Shown in pieces: positions 1-8,725 of a stretch of 64,000 nt of DNA. Both the position numbers and the translations under genes were made by a program. This stretch comes from Stenotrophomonas rhizophila (lineage in GTDB: Bacteria; Pseudomonadota; Gammaproteobacteria; Xanthomonadales; Xanthomonadaceae). How positions within the stretch are numbered: position 1 is the first letter of the stretch; each line of letters opens with the position of its first letter. The notes beneath the pieces were generated by a model that worked only from the letters and a program-made list of their open reading frames with translations, had not been told where the DNA came from and ran no database searches. The stretch covers positions 310,001 through 374,000 of the forward strand of contig NZ_VDQT01000005.1 of the NCBI RefSeq assembly GCF_007667275.1, given 5' to 3'.

Positions 1-372
1 GAACTGGTGATCATCTGCGCGGCGATCGCCGGCGCGGGGCTCGGCTTCCTCTGGTTCAACACCTACCCGGCGATGGTGTTCATGGGCGACATCGGCGCGC
101 TGGCGCTGGGTGCGGTGCTCGGCACCATCGCGGTGATCACCCGCCAGGAGCTGGTGCTGGTGATCATGGGCGGCGTGTTCGTGATCGAAACGCTGTCGGT
201 GATGATCCAGGTCGCCTCGTTCAAGCTGACCGGCAAGCGCGTGTTCCGGATGGCGCCGATCCACCACCACTTCGAGCTCAAGGGCTGGCCGGAGCCGCGC
301 GTGATCGTGCGCTTCTGGATCATCTCGGTGGTGCTGGTGCTGATCGGCCTGGCCACGTTGAAGGTCCGCTGA
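1..372 (+). CDS. mraY: MraY, phospho-MurNAc-pentapeptide translocase (3' part)
   Basis: This is the C-terminal 123 residues of MraY; the 5' part lies outside the window. MraY is an inner-membrane enzyme that transfers phospho-MurNAc-pentapeptide from UDP onto undecaprenyl phosphate to make lipid I. The visible part has the FMGDIGALALGA loop, several hydrophobic segments, and the family's histidine-rich MAPIHHHFELKGWPE motif near the end. The stop TGA shares one base with the ftsW start, so it is the first visible gene of a tightly coupled dcw operon. The identification is secure. Confidence 0.96.
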   Translation, partial: ELVIICAAIAGAGLGFLWFNTYPAMVFMGDIGALALGAVLGTIAVITRQELVLVIMGGVFVIETLSVMIQVASFKLTGKRVFRMAPIHHHFELKGWPEPRVIVRFWIISVVLVLIGLATLKVR

Positions 373-1673
373 TGAACGACCTGTCGCGCCAGGCAACCCG
401 CCTTGAAGCCATCGGAGGCCACTTCGACAAGTGGCTGCTGGGCGCGATCATCGCGCTCACCGGGCTGGGCGTGGTGATGGTCGCGTCGAGCTCGATCGCG
501 TTGATGAGCAGCCCGTTCTACTACCTCAACCGCCACCTGATCTTCCTCGCGGTGGGTATCGTGCTGGCCGGCCTGGCCATGCGCACCGAGCTCAAGAGCA
601 TCGAGCAGTACAACCAGATGCTGCTGCTGGGCTGCTTTGCGCTGCTGGTGGTGGTGTTCATTCCCGGCCTGGGCAGCAGCGTCAATGGCGCACGGCGCTG
701 GATCAACCTCGGCTTCTCCAAGTTCCAGACCGTCGAAGCGGTGAAGGTGCTCTACATCGTGTGGCTGTCCAGCTACCTGGTGCGCTTCCGCGACGAGGTC
801 AACGCCACCTGGCCGGCCATGCTCAAGCCGCTCGGCGTGGCCGGCGCGCTGGTGGTGCTGCTGCTGCTGCAGCCGGACTTCGGCTCCTCGACCCTGCTGC
901 TGGCGATCACCGCCGGCATGCTGGTGCTGGGCGGAGTGAACCTGCCGCGCATGTCGATGCCGATCGTGTTCGGGCTGGTGGCGATGAGCGCGCTGGCGAT
1001 CATCGAGCCGTACCGCATGCGCCGCATCACCTCGTTCTGGGACCCGTGGGCGGACCAGCAGGGCGACGGTTACCAGCTGTCCAACGCACTGATGGCCGTG
1101 GGCCGTGGCGAATGGACCGGGGTCGGCCTCGGCAACTCCGTGCAGAAGCTGTACTACCTGCCCGAAGCGCACACCGACTTCATCTTCTCGGTCACCGCCG
1201 AGGAGCTGGGCTTCGTCGGTACCTGCCTGATCGTGGCGCTGTATGCGCTGCTGGCCGGGCGCGCGTTCTGGATCGGCATGCGCTGCGTGGAAATGAAGCG
1301 CCACTTCTCCGGGTACATCGCCTTCGGCATCGGCCTGTGGGTGAGCATGCAGAGCTTCGTCTCGATCGGCGTCAACCTGGGCATTCTGCCGACCAAGGGC
1401 CTGACCCTGCCGCTGATCTCGTCGGGCGGTTCGAGCATCCTGATGACCTGCGTGGCGATGGGCCTGCTGCTGCGCGTGTCCTACGAACTGGACCGCGCCG
1501 AGCGCCGCCAGGCCGTTCGCATGGGCGCCGCCGAGCTGGACGATGTCGCACCGGTCGAGTCGCCGGCCAGTGCCAGCGCAGCGGCGCCGGCACCTGCCCA
1601 TCGCGACAGCGCGCCGCGCGGCACCAGCCGCATGCAGCAGCGCATCGAACCGACCCTGGGGAGGATGGGATGA
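372..1673 (+). CDS. ftsW: FtsW, SEDS-family septal peptidoglycan polymerase
   Basis: A 433-residue polytopic inner-membrane protein of the SEDS family, which polymerises septal glycan strands with the cognate class B PBP (FtsI). Visible family features are about ten hydrophobic segments, the extracytoplasmic loop with FWDPWADQQGDGYQ and AHTDFIFSVTAEELG (holding the conserved Asp and Glu), and LPLISSGGSSIL near residue 355. The C-terminal ~45 residues are an Ala/Pro-rich tail that looks disordered. The start overlaps the mraY stop by one base, and the stop overlaps the murG start as ATGA. Placement next to mraY and murG favours FtsW over its paralogue RodA. Confidence 0.96.
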   Translation: MNDLSRQATRLEAIGGHFDKWLLGAIIALTGLGVVMVASSSIALMSSPFYYLNRHLIFLAVGIVLAGLAMRTELKSIEQYNQMLLLGCFALLVVVFIPGLGSSVNGARRWINLGFSKFQTVEAVKVLYIVWLSSYLVRFRDEVNATWPAMLKPLGVAGALVVLLLLQPDFGSSTLLLAITAGMLVLGGVNLPRMSMPIVFGLVAMSALAIIEPYRMRRITSFWDPWADQQGDGYQLSNALMAVGRGEWTGVGLGNSVQKLYYLPEAHTDFIFSVTAEELGFVGTCLIVALYALLAGRAFWIGMRCVEMKRHFSGYIAFGIGLWVSMQSFVSIGVNLGILPTKGLTLPLISSGGSSILMTCVAMGLLLRVSYELDRAERRQAVRMGAAELDDVAPVESPASASAAAPAPAHRDSAPRGTSRMQQRIEPTLGRMG

Positions 1674-2755
1674 GCGCCCACGCATCCCCGCGCCCGGTGT
1701 TGATCATGGCCGGCGGTACCGGTGGCCACATCTTCCCTGGCCTGGCCGTGGCCCGGGTGCTGCGCGCGCGCGGCATCCCGGTGACCTGGCTGGGCAGCGA
1801 GGGCGGCATGGAAACCCGCCTGGTGCCGCAGCACGACATCCACATCGACACGCTGGCCATCAGCGGCCTGCGCGGCAAGGGCAAGCTGGCCCTGCTGACC
1901 GCGCCCGGGCGCCTGCTGCGCGCGGTGCGTGCGGCCGGTTTCCTGATCCGCGACCGCCAGCCGCGCGCGGTGATCGCCTTCGGTGGCTTCGCCTCCGGCC
2001 CCGGCGGCCTGGCCGCCCGCCTGCACGGCCTGCCGCTGCTGGTGCACGAACAGAACCGCGCGCCGGGGCTGACCAACCGCGTGCTGTCGCGCTTCGCCCG
2101 GCGCGTGCTGACCGGCTTCCCGGGCAGCTTCGCCCAGCGCGAGGAAGCGGTGGGCAACCCGGTGCGCGCCGAGATCGCCGCGATCGCCGCCCCCGAACAG
2201 CGCCTGTCCGACCGCCACGGGCCGCTGCGCCTGCTGGTGCTTGGCGGCAGCCAGGGCGCACGCGCGCTCAACAACGCGGTGCCCAAGGCACTGGCCGCGG
2301 TTGCCGGCGAGTTCGCCGTCGAGGTGCGCCACCAGAGCGGTGAAAAGCTGCATGCCGAAGCGCTGCAGGCCTACCAGGATGCCGGCGTCGCCGCGCAGGT
2401 GCAGCCGTTCATCGCCGACATGGCCGACGCCTTCGGCTGGGCCGACCTGGTGGTGTGCCGTTCCGGCGCGTCGACCCTGGCCGAGCTGTGCGCGGCCGGC
2501 GTCGGCAGCGTGCTGGTCCCGTTCGCCGCGGCGGTGGACGACCACCAGACCCGCAATGCCGAATACCTGGTCGAGCGTGGCGCGGCTGTGCTGCTGAAGC
2601 AGGACGACGCGCTCGCGCTGCAGCTGCAGCACGTGCTGCGCGACCTGGCCGCCAATCCCGCCCGTCGCATGCAGATGGCGGTTGCCGCGCGTGCGCTGGC
2701 CAAGGTCGATGCCGCTGAGCGCATCGCCGACATCATCCTCGAGGAATCCAAATGA
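1670..2755 (+). CDS. murG: MurG, UDP-GlcNAc:lipid I GlcNAc transferase
   Basis: A 361-residue GT-B glycosyltransferase that converts lipid I to lipid II on the cytoplasmic face of the inner membrane. The N-terminal G-loop MAGGTGGHIFPGLAVA is at about residues 11-26. The C-terminal donor domain has GGSQGARALN and the CRSGASTLAEL segment that contacts UDP-GlcNAc. The ATG overlaps the ftsW stop (ATGA), supporting this start. Its own stop overlaps the ATG of a nine-codon mini-ORF that leads into murC. Confidence 0.96.
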   Translation: MSAHASPRPVLIMAGGTGGHIFPGLAVARVLRARGIPVTWLGSEGGMETRLVPQHDIHIDTLAISGLRGKGKLALLTAPGRLLRAVRAAGFLIRDRQPRAVIAFGGFASGPGGLAARLHGLPLLVHEQNRAPGLTNRVLSRFARRVLTGFPGSFAQREEAVGNPVRAEIAAIAAPEQRLSDRHGPLRLLVLGGSQGARALNNAVPKALAAVAGEFAVEVRHQSGEKLHAEALQAYQDAGVAAQVQPFIADMADAFGWADLVVCRSGASTLAELCAAGVGSVLVPFAAAVDDHQTRNAEYLVERGAAVLLKQDDALALQLQHVLRDLAANPARRMQMAVAARALAKVDAAERIADIILEESK

Positions 2756-2781
2756 ACACCGCAACGCGAGGCGCCGCATGA
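2752..2781 (+). CDS. nine-codon mini-ORF bridging murG and murC
   Basis: An ATG at 2752 overlaps the murG TGA (ATGA). It opens a frame reading MNTATRGAA whose TGA at 2779-2781 overlaps the murC ATG at 2778 (again ATGA). Its frame differs from both neighbours. The seen facts are the two overlaps and the uninterrupted nine codons. The inference is a translational relay that carries ribosomes across the only non-overlapping junction among the visible genes mraY to ftsA. GAGG at 2768-2771 inside the mini-ORF can serve as the murC Shine-Dalgarno site, so the peptide may matter only for coupling. It could also be chance. Confidence 0.4.
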   Translation: MNTATRGAA

Positions 2782-4214
2782 TCCGCCGCCTTCACGACAC
2801 CAATGACCTGGTGCGCGCCTTCCCGCGCGTGCACTTCGTCGGCATCGGCGGCACCGGCATGAGCGGCATCGCCGAAGTGATGCTGACCCTGGGCTATGAA
2901 GTGTCCGGTTCGGACAATGCCGACAATGCCGCCACCCGTCGCCTGGCCGGGCTGGGTGCGCGGGTGATGCGCGGCCACTCGGCTGCCAACGTGCTGGGCA
3001 CCGACTGCGTGGTGGTCTCCAGCGCGATCCGCGAGGACAACCCGGAGCTGATGGAAGCGCGCAGCCAGCGCATTCCGATCATGCCGCGTGCGGCGATGCT
3101 GGCCGAACTGATGCGCTTCCGCCGCGGCATCGCCGTGGCCGGTACCCATGGCAAGACCACCACCACCAGCCTGGCCGCGGCGGTGCTGAGCGAGGGCGGA
3201 CTGGATCCGACCTTCGTCATCGGCGGGCAGCTGCTGGCGGCGGGCGCCAATGCCAAGCTGGGCAGCGGGCAGTGGCTGGTGGCCGAGGCCGATGAGAGCG
3301 ATGGCAGCTTCCTGCGCCTGAATCCGCTGGTCTCGGTGATCACCAACATCGATGCCGACCACCTGGAAAACTACGGCAACGATTTCGCCCGGGTCCAGGC
3401 CGCGTTCGCCGAGTTCCTGCAGCGCCTGCCGTTCTACGGGCTGGCGGTGCTGTGCATCGACGATCCGGAAGTGGCTGCGCTGGCCGCGCAGACCCCGCGC
3501 CACGTGATGAGCTACGGCATGAGCGCGCACGCCGACGTGCGCGCCGAGAACGTGGTCCAGGACGGCGCCCGCATGCGCTTCACGCTGCGCCTGCCGCAGG
3601 GCACCAGCCAGGACGTGGTGCTGGCCCTGCCGGGTCGCCACAACGTGCTCAACGCCCTGGCCGCCGCTGCGGTGGGCTGGCAGCTGGGCGTGGCTCCGGA
3701 CGCCATCGCGCGCGCGTTGGAAAGCTTCGCCGGCGTCGGCCGCCGCTTCAACGACCTGGGCGAAGTCACCACCGCCACCGGCGCCAAGGTGCGGGTCATC
3801 GACGATTACGGCCACCACCCCAGTGAACTGGAAGCGGTGTTCGCCGCCGCCCGCGGTGGCTGGAGCGACAAGCGCCTGGTCGTGGCCTTCCAGCCGCACC
3901 GCTACAGCCGCACCCGCGACCAGTTCGACAAGTTCGCCGCCGTGCTTTCCAGCGTCGACGCGCTGGTGCTGTGCCAGGTCTACCCGGCCGGCGAAGAGCC
4001 GATTGCCGGCGCCGATTCGCATGCGCTGGCCCGCGCCATCCGCGCCCGCGGCCGCAGCGAGCCGGTCGTGGTGGGCAGGGCCATCGAGCTGGCCAGCGTG
4101 CTGCCCGACGTGCTCCAGGACGGCGACCTGCTGCTGATGATGGGCGCGGGCGACATCGGCGCGGTGGCCACCCACATTGCGGTGGAAGGCTTCAGCAGCG
4201 AGGTGCAGGCATGA
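2778..4214 (+). CDS. murC: MurC, UDP-N-acetylmuramate--L-alanine ligase
   Basis: A 478-residue cytoplasmic Mur ligase that adds L-Ala to UDP-MurNAc with ATP. The N-terminal Rossmann motif GIGGTGMSGIAEVM is at about residues 21-34. The ATP loop GTHGKTTTTS is near residue 122, followed by NIDADHLENYG in the central domain and DDYGHHPSEL in the C-terminal domain. The start at 2778 is chosen because an upstream in-frame ATG at 2682 lies deep in murG, whereas 2778 has GAGG six bases ahead and gives the normal family N-terminus. The stop overlaps the ddl start (ATGA). Confidence 0.96.
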   Translation: MIRRLHDTNDLVRAFPRVHFVGIGGTGMSGIAEVMLTLGYEVSGSDNADNAATRRLAGLGARVMRGHSAANVLGTDCVVVSSAIREDNPELMEARSQRIPIMPRAAMLAELMRFRRGIAVAGTHGKTTTTSLAAAVLSEGGLDPTFVIGGQLLAAGANAKLGSGQWLVAEADESDGSFLRLNPLVSVITNIDADHLENYGNDFARVQAAFAEFLQRLPFYGLAVLCIDDPEVAALAAQTPRHVMSYGMSAHADVRAENVVQDGARMRFTLRLPQGTSQDVVLALPGRHNVLNALAAAAVGWQLGVAPDAIARALESFAGVGRRFNDLGEVTTATGAKVRVIDDYGHHPSELEAVFAAARGGWSDKRLVVAFQPHRYSRTRDQFDKFAAVLSSVDALVLCQVYPAGEEPIAGADSHALARAIRARGRSEPVVVGRAIELASVLPDVLQDGDLLLMMGAGDIGAVATHIAVEGFSSEVQA

Positions 4215-5194
4215 GCGCGCTGACCTTCCCGCCGCTGCGCACCACCGACCCGGCCGTGTTCGGCCGCGTGGCGGTGCTGCTGGGCGGCACCTCCAGCGAA
4301 CGCGAGGTGTCGCTGGATTCCGGCCGCAACGTGATCGAGGCGCTGCGCGCGCGCGGCGTCAACGCCACCGCCGTGGACGGCATTCCGGCGCTGGCCCTGG
4401 CGCTGGTGGAAAAACGCTTCGACCGCGTCTTCAACATCCTGCACGGCCACAACGGTGGCGGTGAGGACGGCATCGTGCAGGGGCTGATGGAAGCCTTCGG
4501 CGTGCCGTACACCGGCTCGGACGTGCTCGGCTCGGCGCTGGGCATGGACAAGATCCGCACCAAGCAGGTCTGGCTGTCGCTGGGCCTGCCCACGCCGCAG
4601 TACCGCAAGGTCACGGCCGAGAACGTGCACGCCAGCGCGGTCGAGCTCGGCCTGCCGGTGGTGGTCAAGCCGGCCAACGAAGGCTCCAGCGTCGGCATCA
4701 GCCGGGTCACCGATGACGCCGGCCTGGACGACGCCGTCGCCCTGGCCGCGCGCTACGACGGCCAGCTGCTGATGGAACAGATGGTGGTGGGCGACGAACT
4801 GACCGTGGGCATCCTCGGCGACCAGGCGCTGCCGTCGATCCGGATCGTGCCCAAGGGCCAGTGGTACGACTACAACGCCAAGTACATCGCCGATGACACC
4901 CAGTACCTGTGCCCGGGCCTGGACGGCGACGACGAGGTGGAAATCCGCCGCATCGCGCTCGAGGCCTTCCGTGCCGCGGGCTGCCGCGGCTGGGGCCGGG
5001 TCGACGTGATGCGCGACCGCGCCAGTGGCCGCTTCTACCTGCTCGAGGTCAACACCGCCCCGGGCATGACCAGCCATTCGCTGGTGCCGAAGGCAGCCGG
5101 CCAAGCCGGGATTGGCTTTGAAGAGCTGGTCTGGCGCGTGCTCGAGCAGACCCTCCCGGCCGGTTTCGGCAACGTGGAGGCCGCCCACGCATGA
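4211..5194 (+). CDS. ddl: D-alanine--D-alanine ligase (DdlB type)
   Basis: A 327-residue ATP-grasp ligase that makes the D-Ala-D-Ala dipeptide for the peptidoglycan stem. Visible motifs are HGHNGGGEDG (substrate loop, near residue 78), the ATP-grasp element KPANEGSSVGIS, and the metal/product segment EVNTAPGMTSHSLVP near the C-terminus. The start overlaps the murC stop and the end overlaps the ftsQ start, both as ATGA. The place between murC and ftsQ is the DdlB position of enteric bacteria. Confidence 0.96.
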   Translation: MSALTFPPLRTTDPAVFGRVAVLLGGTSSEREVSLDSGRNVIEALRARGVNATAVDGIPALALALVEKRFDRVFNILHGHNGGGEDGIVQGLMEAFGVPYTGSDVLGSALGMDKIRTKQVWLSLGLPTPQYRKVTAENVHASAVELGLPVVVKPANEGSSVGISRVTDDAGLDDAVALAARYDGQLLMEQMVVGDELTVGILGDQALPSIRIVPKGQWYDYNAKYIADDTQYLCPGLDGDDEVEIRRIALEAFRAAGCRGWGRVDVMRDRASGRFYLLEVNTAPGMTSHSLVPKAAGQAGIGFEELVWRVLEQTLPAGFGNVEAAHA

Positions 5195-5937
5195 ACGCGG
5201 TGCTGCGCATCTTCGTCTGGTTGCTGGCCCTGTCGCTGGTGGCGCTGCCCGTGGTGGCGGTGCTCAACGGCTGGGTCGGTGCCGAACGCTGGCCGTTGGC
5301 CAAGCTGCGCGTGCACGGTGAATTCAAGCGGGTGCCGGCCGAGCAGCTGCAGCAGGTGGTGCTGCCGTATGCGAAGTCCGGCTTCTTCGCGGTCAAGCTG
5401 CAGGACGCGCAGGACGCGATCGAAACCCTGCCGTGGGTGGAAAGCGCGCAGGTCCGCAAGCAGTGGCCCGATGTGCTGGAAATCACTCTGGTCGAGCACA
5501 AGCCGTTCGCGCGCTGGGGCAAGGACCGGCTGCTGTCCGAGCAGGGCAAGCTGTTCGCCACCCCGCAGAAGCTGCAGGACCTGAAGCTGCCCGACCTGGA
5601 CGGCCCGGATACCCAGACCGAAGAAGTGGTGGCGCTGTACAACGATGCGCGCGCGCTGTTCGCGCCGGCCGGGGTCGACGTGACCCGGGTCAGCATGGAC
5701 GCACGCGGCAGCTGGTCGCTGCAGCTGAGCAACGGCACCGAAGTGGTGGTCGGCCGCGACGACGCGCGCTCGCGCCTGCAGCGCTTCGTGCGCGTACTGC
5801 CGCAGCTGGCCAACCAGCAGGTGCCGATCGAACGCGCCGACCTCCGCTACACCAATGGTTTCACGCTGAGCTGGGGAACTCCCCCGGCCCCGGCCGCGCC
5901 GGCCAATGTGGCGCAACGCACGCAGGACAGGACATGA
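5191..5937 (+). CDS. ftsQ: FtsQ, divisome membrane protein
   Basis: A 248-residue bitopic inner-membrane protein that links FtsA-side and septal-synthesis components through the FtsQLB complex. It has a short cytoplasmic start and one transmembrane segment at about residues 7-28. A periplasmic POTRA domain begins with KLRVHGEFKRVPAEQLQQVV, and the FtsQ domain holds LPWVESAQVRKQWPD. The C-terminal ~12 residues are Pro/Ala-rich. Both ends overlap their neighbours as ATGA. The sequence is variable in this family, so order and architecture carry much of the assignment. Confidence 0.94.
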   Translation: MNAVLRIFVWLLALSLVALPVVAVLNGWVGAERWPLAKLRVHGEFKRVPAEQLQQVVLPYAKSGFFAVKLQDAQDAIETLPWVESAQVRKQWPDVLEITLVEHKPFARWGKDRLLSEQGKLFATPQKLQDLKLPDLDGPDTQTEEVVALYNDARALFAPAGVDVTRVSMDARGSWSLQLSNGTEVVVGRDDARSRLQRFVRVLPQLANQQVPIERADLRYTNGFTLSWGTPPAPAAPANVAQRTQDRT

Positions 5938-7169
5938 ATCGCAAGGGTGACAAATCACTGATCGTCGGTCTGGACATCGGCACCTCCAAGGTGGTGGCGC
6001 TGGTCGGCGAGTATTCGCCGGGCAATCCGATCGAGGTCATCGGCATCGGTTCGCACGAATCGCGCGGGCTCAAGCGCGGCGTGGTGGTGGACATCGAATC
6101 GACCGTGCAGTCGATCCAGCGCGCGGTCGAAGAAGCCGAGCTGATGGCCGGCTGCGAGATCCGCTCGGTGTATGCCTCGATCTCCGGCAACCACGTGCAG
6201 TGCAAGAACTCGCCGGGGATCGTGCCGATCCGCGACGGCGAAGTGACATGGGGCGACCTGGACCGGGTGCTCGACGCGGCCAAGGCGGTCGCAATTCCGG
6301 CCGACCAGAAGATCCTGCACGCCATCCCGCGCGAGTACGTGCTGGACGATTCGCAGGAAGGCATCCGCAACCCGGTCGGCATGACCGGCGTGCGCCTGGA
6401 GGTGCATGCGCACCTGGTGGTGTGCGCGCAGTCGGCCGCGGCCAACATCAGCAAGTGCGTGCAGCGCTGCGGCCTGCAGGTGGACGACCTGGTGCTGTCC
6501 TCGCTGGCCTCCAGCGTGGCGGTGCTGACCGCCGACGAGCGCGAGCTGGGCGTAGTGCTGGTCGACATGGGCGCCGGCACCACCGACCTGGCCGTGTTCG
6601 TGCAGGGCGCGATCTGCCACACCGCGTCGCTGCCGATCGCCGGCGACCACGTCACCAACGACATCGCGCACATGCTGCGCACGCCGACCCCGGAAGCCGA
6701 GCAGATCAAGGTGCGTTATGCCTGCGCCCTGGCCCAGCTGGCCACCGCCGAGGAAAGCATCCAGGTGCCCAGCGTCGGCGATCGTCCGCCGCGCCGGATG
6801 CCGCGGCACGCGCTGGCCCAGGCGGTGCAGGGTCGCTACGAGGAAATCTTCGAAATGGTGCAGGCCGAACTGCGCCGTTCCGGCTTCGAGGAACTTGTGC
6901 GCGCCGGCATGGTGCTCACCGGTGGCGCCTCGAAGATGGAAGGCGTAGTCGAGCTGGCCGAGGAAATGCTGCAGATGCCGGTCCGCGTGGGCATCCCACA
7001 GCACGTCACCGGGCTGGGCGAAGTGGTCGGCAACCCGGTGCACGCCACCGGCGTGGGCCTGCTGCTGATGGGCAGCCAGATCGAACACCCGCGCCGTCCA
7101 TCGCTGCCCACCGGGCGCGCGGGCAGCATGTTCAACAAGCTCAAGACATGGTTCCGCGGCGAGTTCTGA
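5934..7169 (+). CDS. ftsA: FtsA, actin-like membrane anchor of the Z-ring
   Basis: A 411-residue actin-fold ATPase that tethers FtsZ to the inner membrane and recruits later division proteins. Visible are the phosphate-1 motif GLDIGTSKVVALVGE at about residues 11-25, the phosphate-2 motif VLVDMGAGTTDLAVF, and the adenosine motif VLTGGASKMEGVVELAEEM. The protein ends in the amphipathic helix FNKLKTWFRGEF, the expected membrane-targeting sequence. The start overlaps the ftsQ stop (ATGA). A 161-bp gap then separates it from ftsZ, the first real spacer among the visible dcw genes. Confidence 0.97.
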   Translation: MNRKGDKSLIVGLDIGTSKVVALVGEYSPGNPIEVIGIGSHESRGLKRGVVVDIESTVQSIQRAVEEAELMAGCEIRSVYASISGNHVQCKNSPGIVPIRDGEVTWGDLDRVLDAAKAVAIPADQKILHAIPREYVLDDSQEGIRNPVGMTGVRLEVHAHLVVCAQSAAANISKCVQRCGLQVDDLVLSSLASSVAVLTADERELGVVLVDMGAGTTDLAVFVQGAICHTASLPIAGDHVTNDIAHMLRTPTPEAEQIKVRYACALAQLATAEESIQVPSVGDRPPRRMPRHALAQAVQGRYEEIFEMVQAELRRSGFEELVRAGMVLTGGASKMEGVVELAEEMLQMPVRVGIPQHVTGLGEVVGNPVHATGVGLLLMGSQIEHPRRPSLPTGRAGSMFNKLKTWFRGEF

Positions 7170-7330
7170 CGCGGCACCACAACGCGGCGACGCGTGTTTC
7201 AAACCGGCCCCCGCCGGCGCAACAGGAAAGCAACACACAACCCACACAGCCGCAACGGCAACATGCAGCGCAATGGCAGGACGCCAACGCGCCCATGCCA
7301 ACCAGAAGCGGATATAACGAGGACACGGAC
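7170..7330 (+). promoter_or_regulatory. ftsA-ftsZ intergenic leader
   Basis: This 161-bp spacer precedes ftsZ. Its middle (about 7225-7300) is strikingly rich in A and C and poor in G/T pairs, so the transcript would be largely unstructured. A TATAAC box at 7314-7319 lies too close to the ATG (7331) for a normal leader. GAGG at 7319-7322 is the likely ribosome site. A separate ftsZ promoter inside ftsA or in this spacer is plausible, since many bacteria have several, but no clear -35/-10 pair is visible. Confidence 0.35.
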
Positions 7331-8554
7331 ATGGCGCATTTCGAACTGATTGAGAAGATGGCACCCAATGCGGTGATCAAGGTGATCGGCGTGGGCGGCG
7401 GCGGCGGCAACGCCGTGGCGCACATGGTCAGCACCAGCGTGGACGGCGTGGAATTCATCACCGCCAACACCGACTCGCAGGCCATCAAGAATTGCGGTGC
7501 CAAGCTGCAGCTGCAGCTCGGTACCAACGTCACCAAGGGCCTGGGCGCAGGCGCGAATCCGGAAGTGGGCCGCCAGGCCGCGCTGGAAGACCGCGAGCGC
7601 ATCATGGACGCCCTGCAGGGTGCGGACATGGTGTTCATCACCGCGGGCATGGGCGGTGGCACCGGTACCGGCGCGGCGCCGGTGGTGGCACAGCTGGCCA
7701 AGGAGATGGGCATCCTGACCGTGGCCGTGGTCACCAAGCCGTTCCCGTTCGAAGGCCGTCGCCGCATGCAGGTTGCGCTGAAGGGCATCGAAGAGCTGAG
7801 CCAGCACTGCGACTCGCTGATCACCATCCCGAACGAAAAGCTGATCACCGTGCTGGGCCGCAACGCCACCATGATCCAGGCTTTCCGTGCCGCCAACGAC
7901 GTCCTCCAGGGCGCCGTGCAGGGCATCGCCGACCTGATCGTGCGCCCGGGCCTGATCAACGTCGACTTCGCCGACGTGCGCACCGTCATGTCCGAAATGG
8001 GCCTGGCGATGATGGGTACCGGCACCGCCCGTGGCGATGACCGCGCCCAGGCCGCCGCCGAAGCCGCCATCCAGAACCCGCTGCTGGACGATGTGAACCT
8101 GGCCGGTGCCAACGGCATCCTGGTCAACATCACCGCCGGCGCCGACTTCACCATGGCCGAGTTCGACGAGATCGGCCGCACCATCGACGGCTTCGCCTCC
8201 GAAGACGCCACCGTGGTGGTCGGTACCGTGCTGGATCCGGACATGCAGGACGAGGTCCGCGTCACCGTGGTCGCTACCGGCCTGAACCGTGCCGTCGCGT
8301 CCAAGACCCAGCGTCCGGGCGAGCGCGCGCCGATCAAGCTGGTCCGCAACGCCACCACCGGCCAGCCGGAGTTCGGCGATTTCGACAACGGCGGCGATGC
8401 GGTGTCCAAGGCCGTCGGCGGCATGGGCCTGGGCCTGCGTCGTCCCAGCGCCGACACCGTGGCCGCATCGGCACCGTCGTCGAGCCCGGCCGCGGCCGAG
8501 CTGCCCAACGATTACCTGGACATCCCGGCGTTCCTGCGCCGCCAGGCGGACTGA
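7331..8554 (+). CDS. ftsZ: FtsZ, tubulin-like cell division GTPase
   Basis: A 407-residue cytoplasmic GTPase that forms the Z-ring. The N-terminal GVGGGGGNAVAHM and the tubulin signature GGGTGTGAAPVVA (about residues 107-119) form the GTP site, and NVDFADVRTVM belongs to the polymer-contact region. A variable Ala/Ser/Pro linker leads to the conserved C-terminal peptide DYLDIPAFLRRQAD, which binds FtsA, ZipA and MinC. The start at 7331 gives the usual N-terminus and has GAGG upstream. It is the last gene of the cluster and is followed by a hairpin. Confidence 0.98.
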   Translation: MAHFELIEKMAPNAVIKVIGVGGGGGNAVAHMVSTSVDGVEFITANTDSQAIKNCGAKLQLQLGTNVTKGLGAGANPEVGRQAALEDRERIMDALQGADMVFITAGMGGGTGTGAAPVVAQLAKEMGILTVAVVTKPFPFEGRRRMQVALKGIEELSQHCDSLITIPNEKLITVLGRNATMIQAFRAANDVLQGAVQGIADLIVRPGLINVDFADVRTVMSEMGLAMMGTGTARGDDRAQAAAEAAIQNPLLDDVNLAGANGILVNITAGADFTMAEFDEIGRTIDGFASEDATVVVGTVLDPDMQDEVRVTVVATGLNRAVASKTQRPGERAPIKLVRNATTGQPEFGDFDNGGDAVSKAVGGMGLGLRRPSADTVAASAPSSSPAAAELPNDYLDIPAFLRRQAD

Positions 8555-8606
8555 GGATCGCCAGCCGGGGCCTTGTCCTCCCCGGTGCGCGCCTCCATGT
8601 CCCTTG

Positions 8607-8632
8607 CTGCCGGGCCAGGATGGGCCCGGCAG
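8607..8632 (+). terminator. hairpin downstream of ftsZ
   Basis: A perfect 10-bp stem (CTGCCGGGCC with GGCCCGGCAG) encloses a six-base loop, about 50 bases after the ftsZ stop. There is no run of T after it, so it may be a weak terminator or an mRNA 3'-end stabiliser, leaving lpxC partly linked to the division operon. Confidence 0.45.
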
Positions 8633-8725
8633 TCTGCCGCCTCCGGTTCAGAAAGGAGCGGTGGTAGTGCGTGTTATTCTTGTTTGTCACTGCCGCGTTG
8701 ACAGCGCGCTTCCCCCGGTCGGCCC

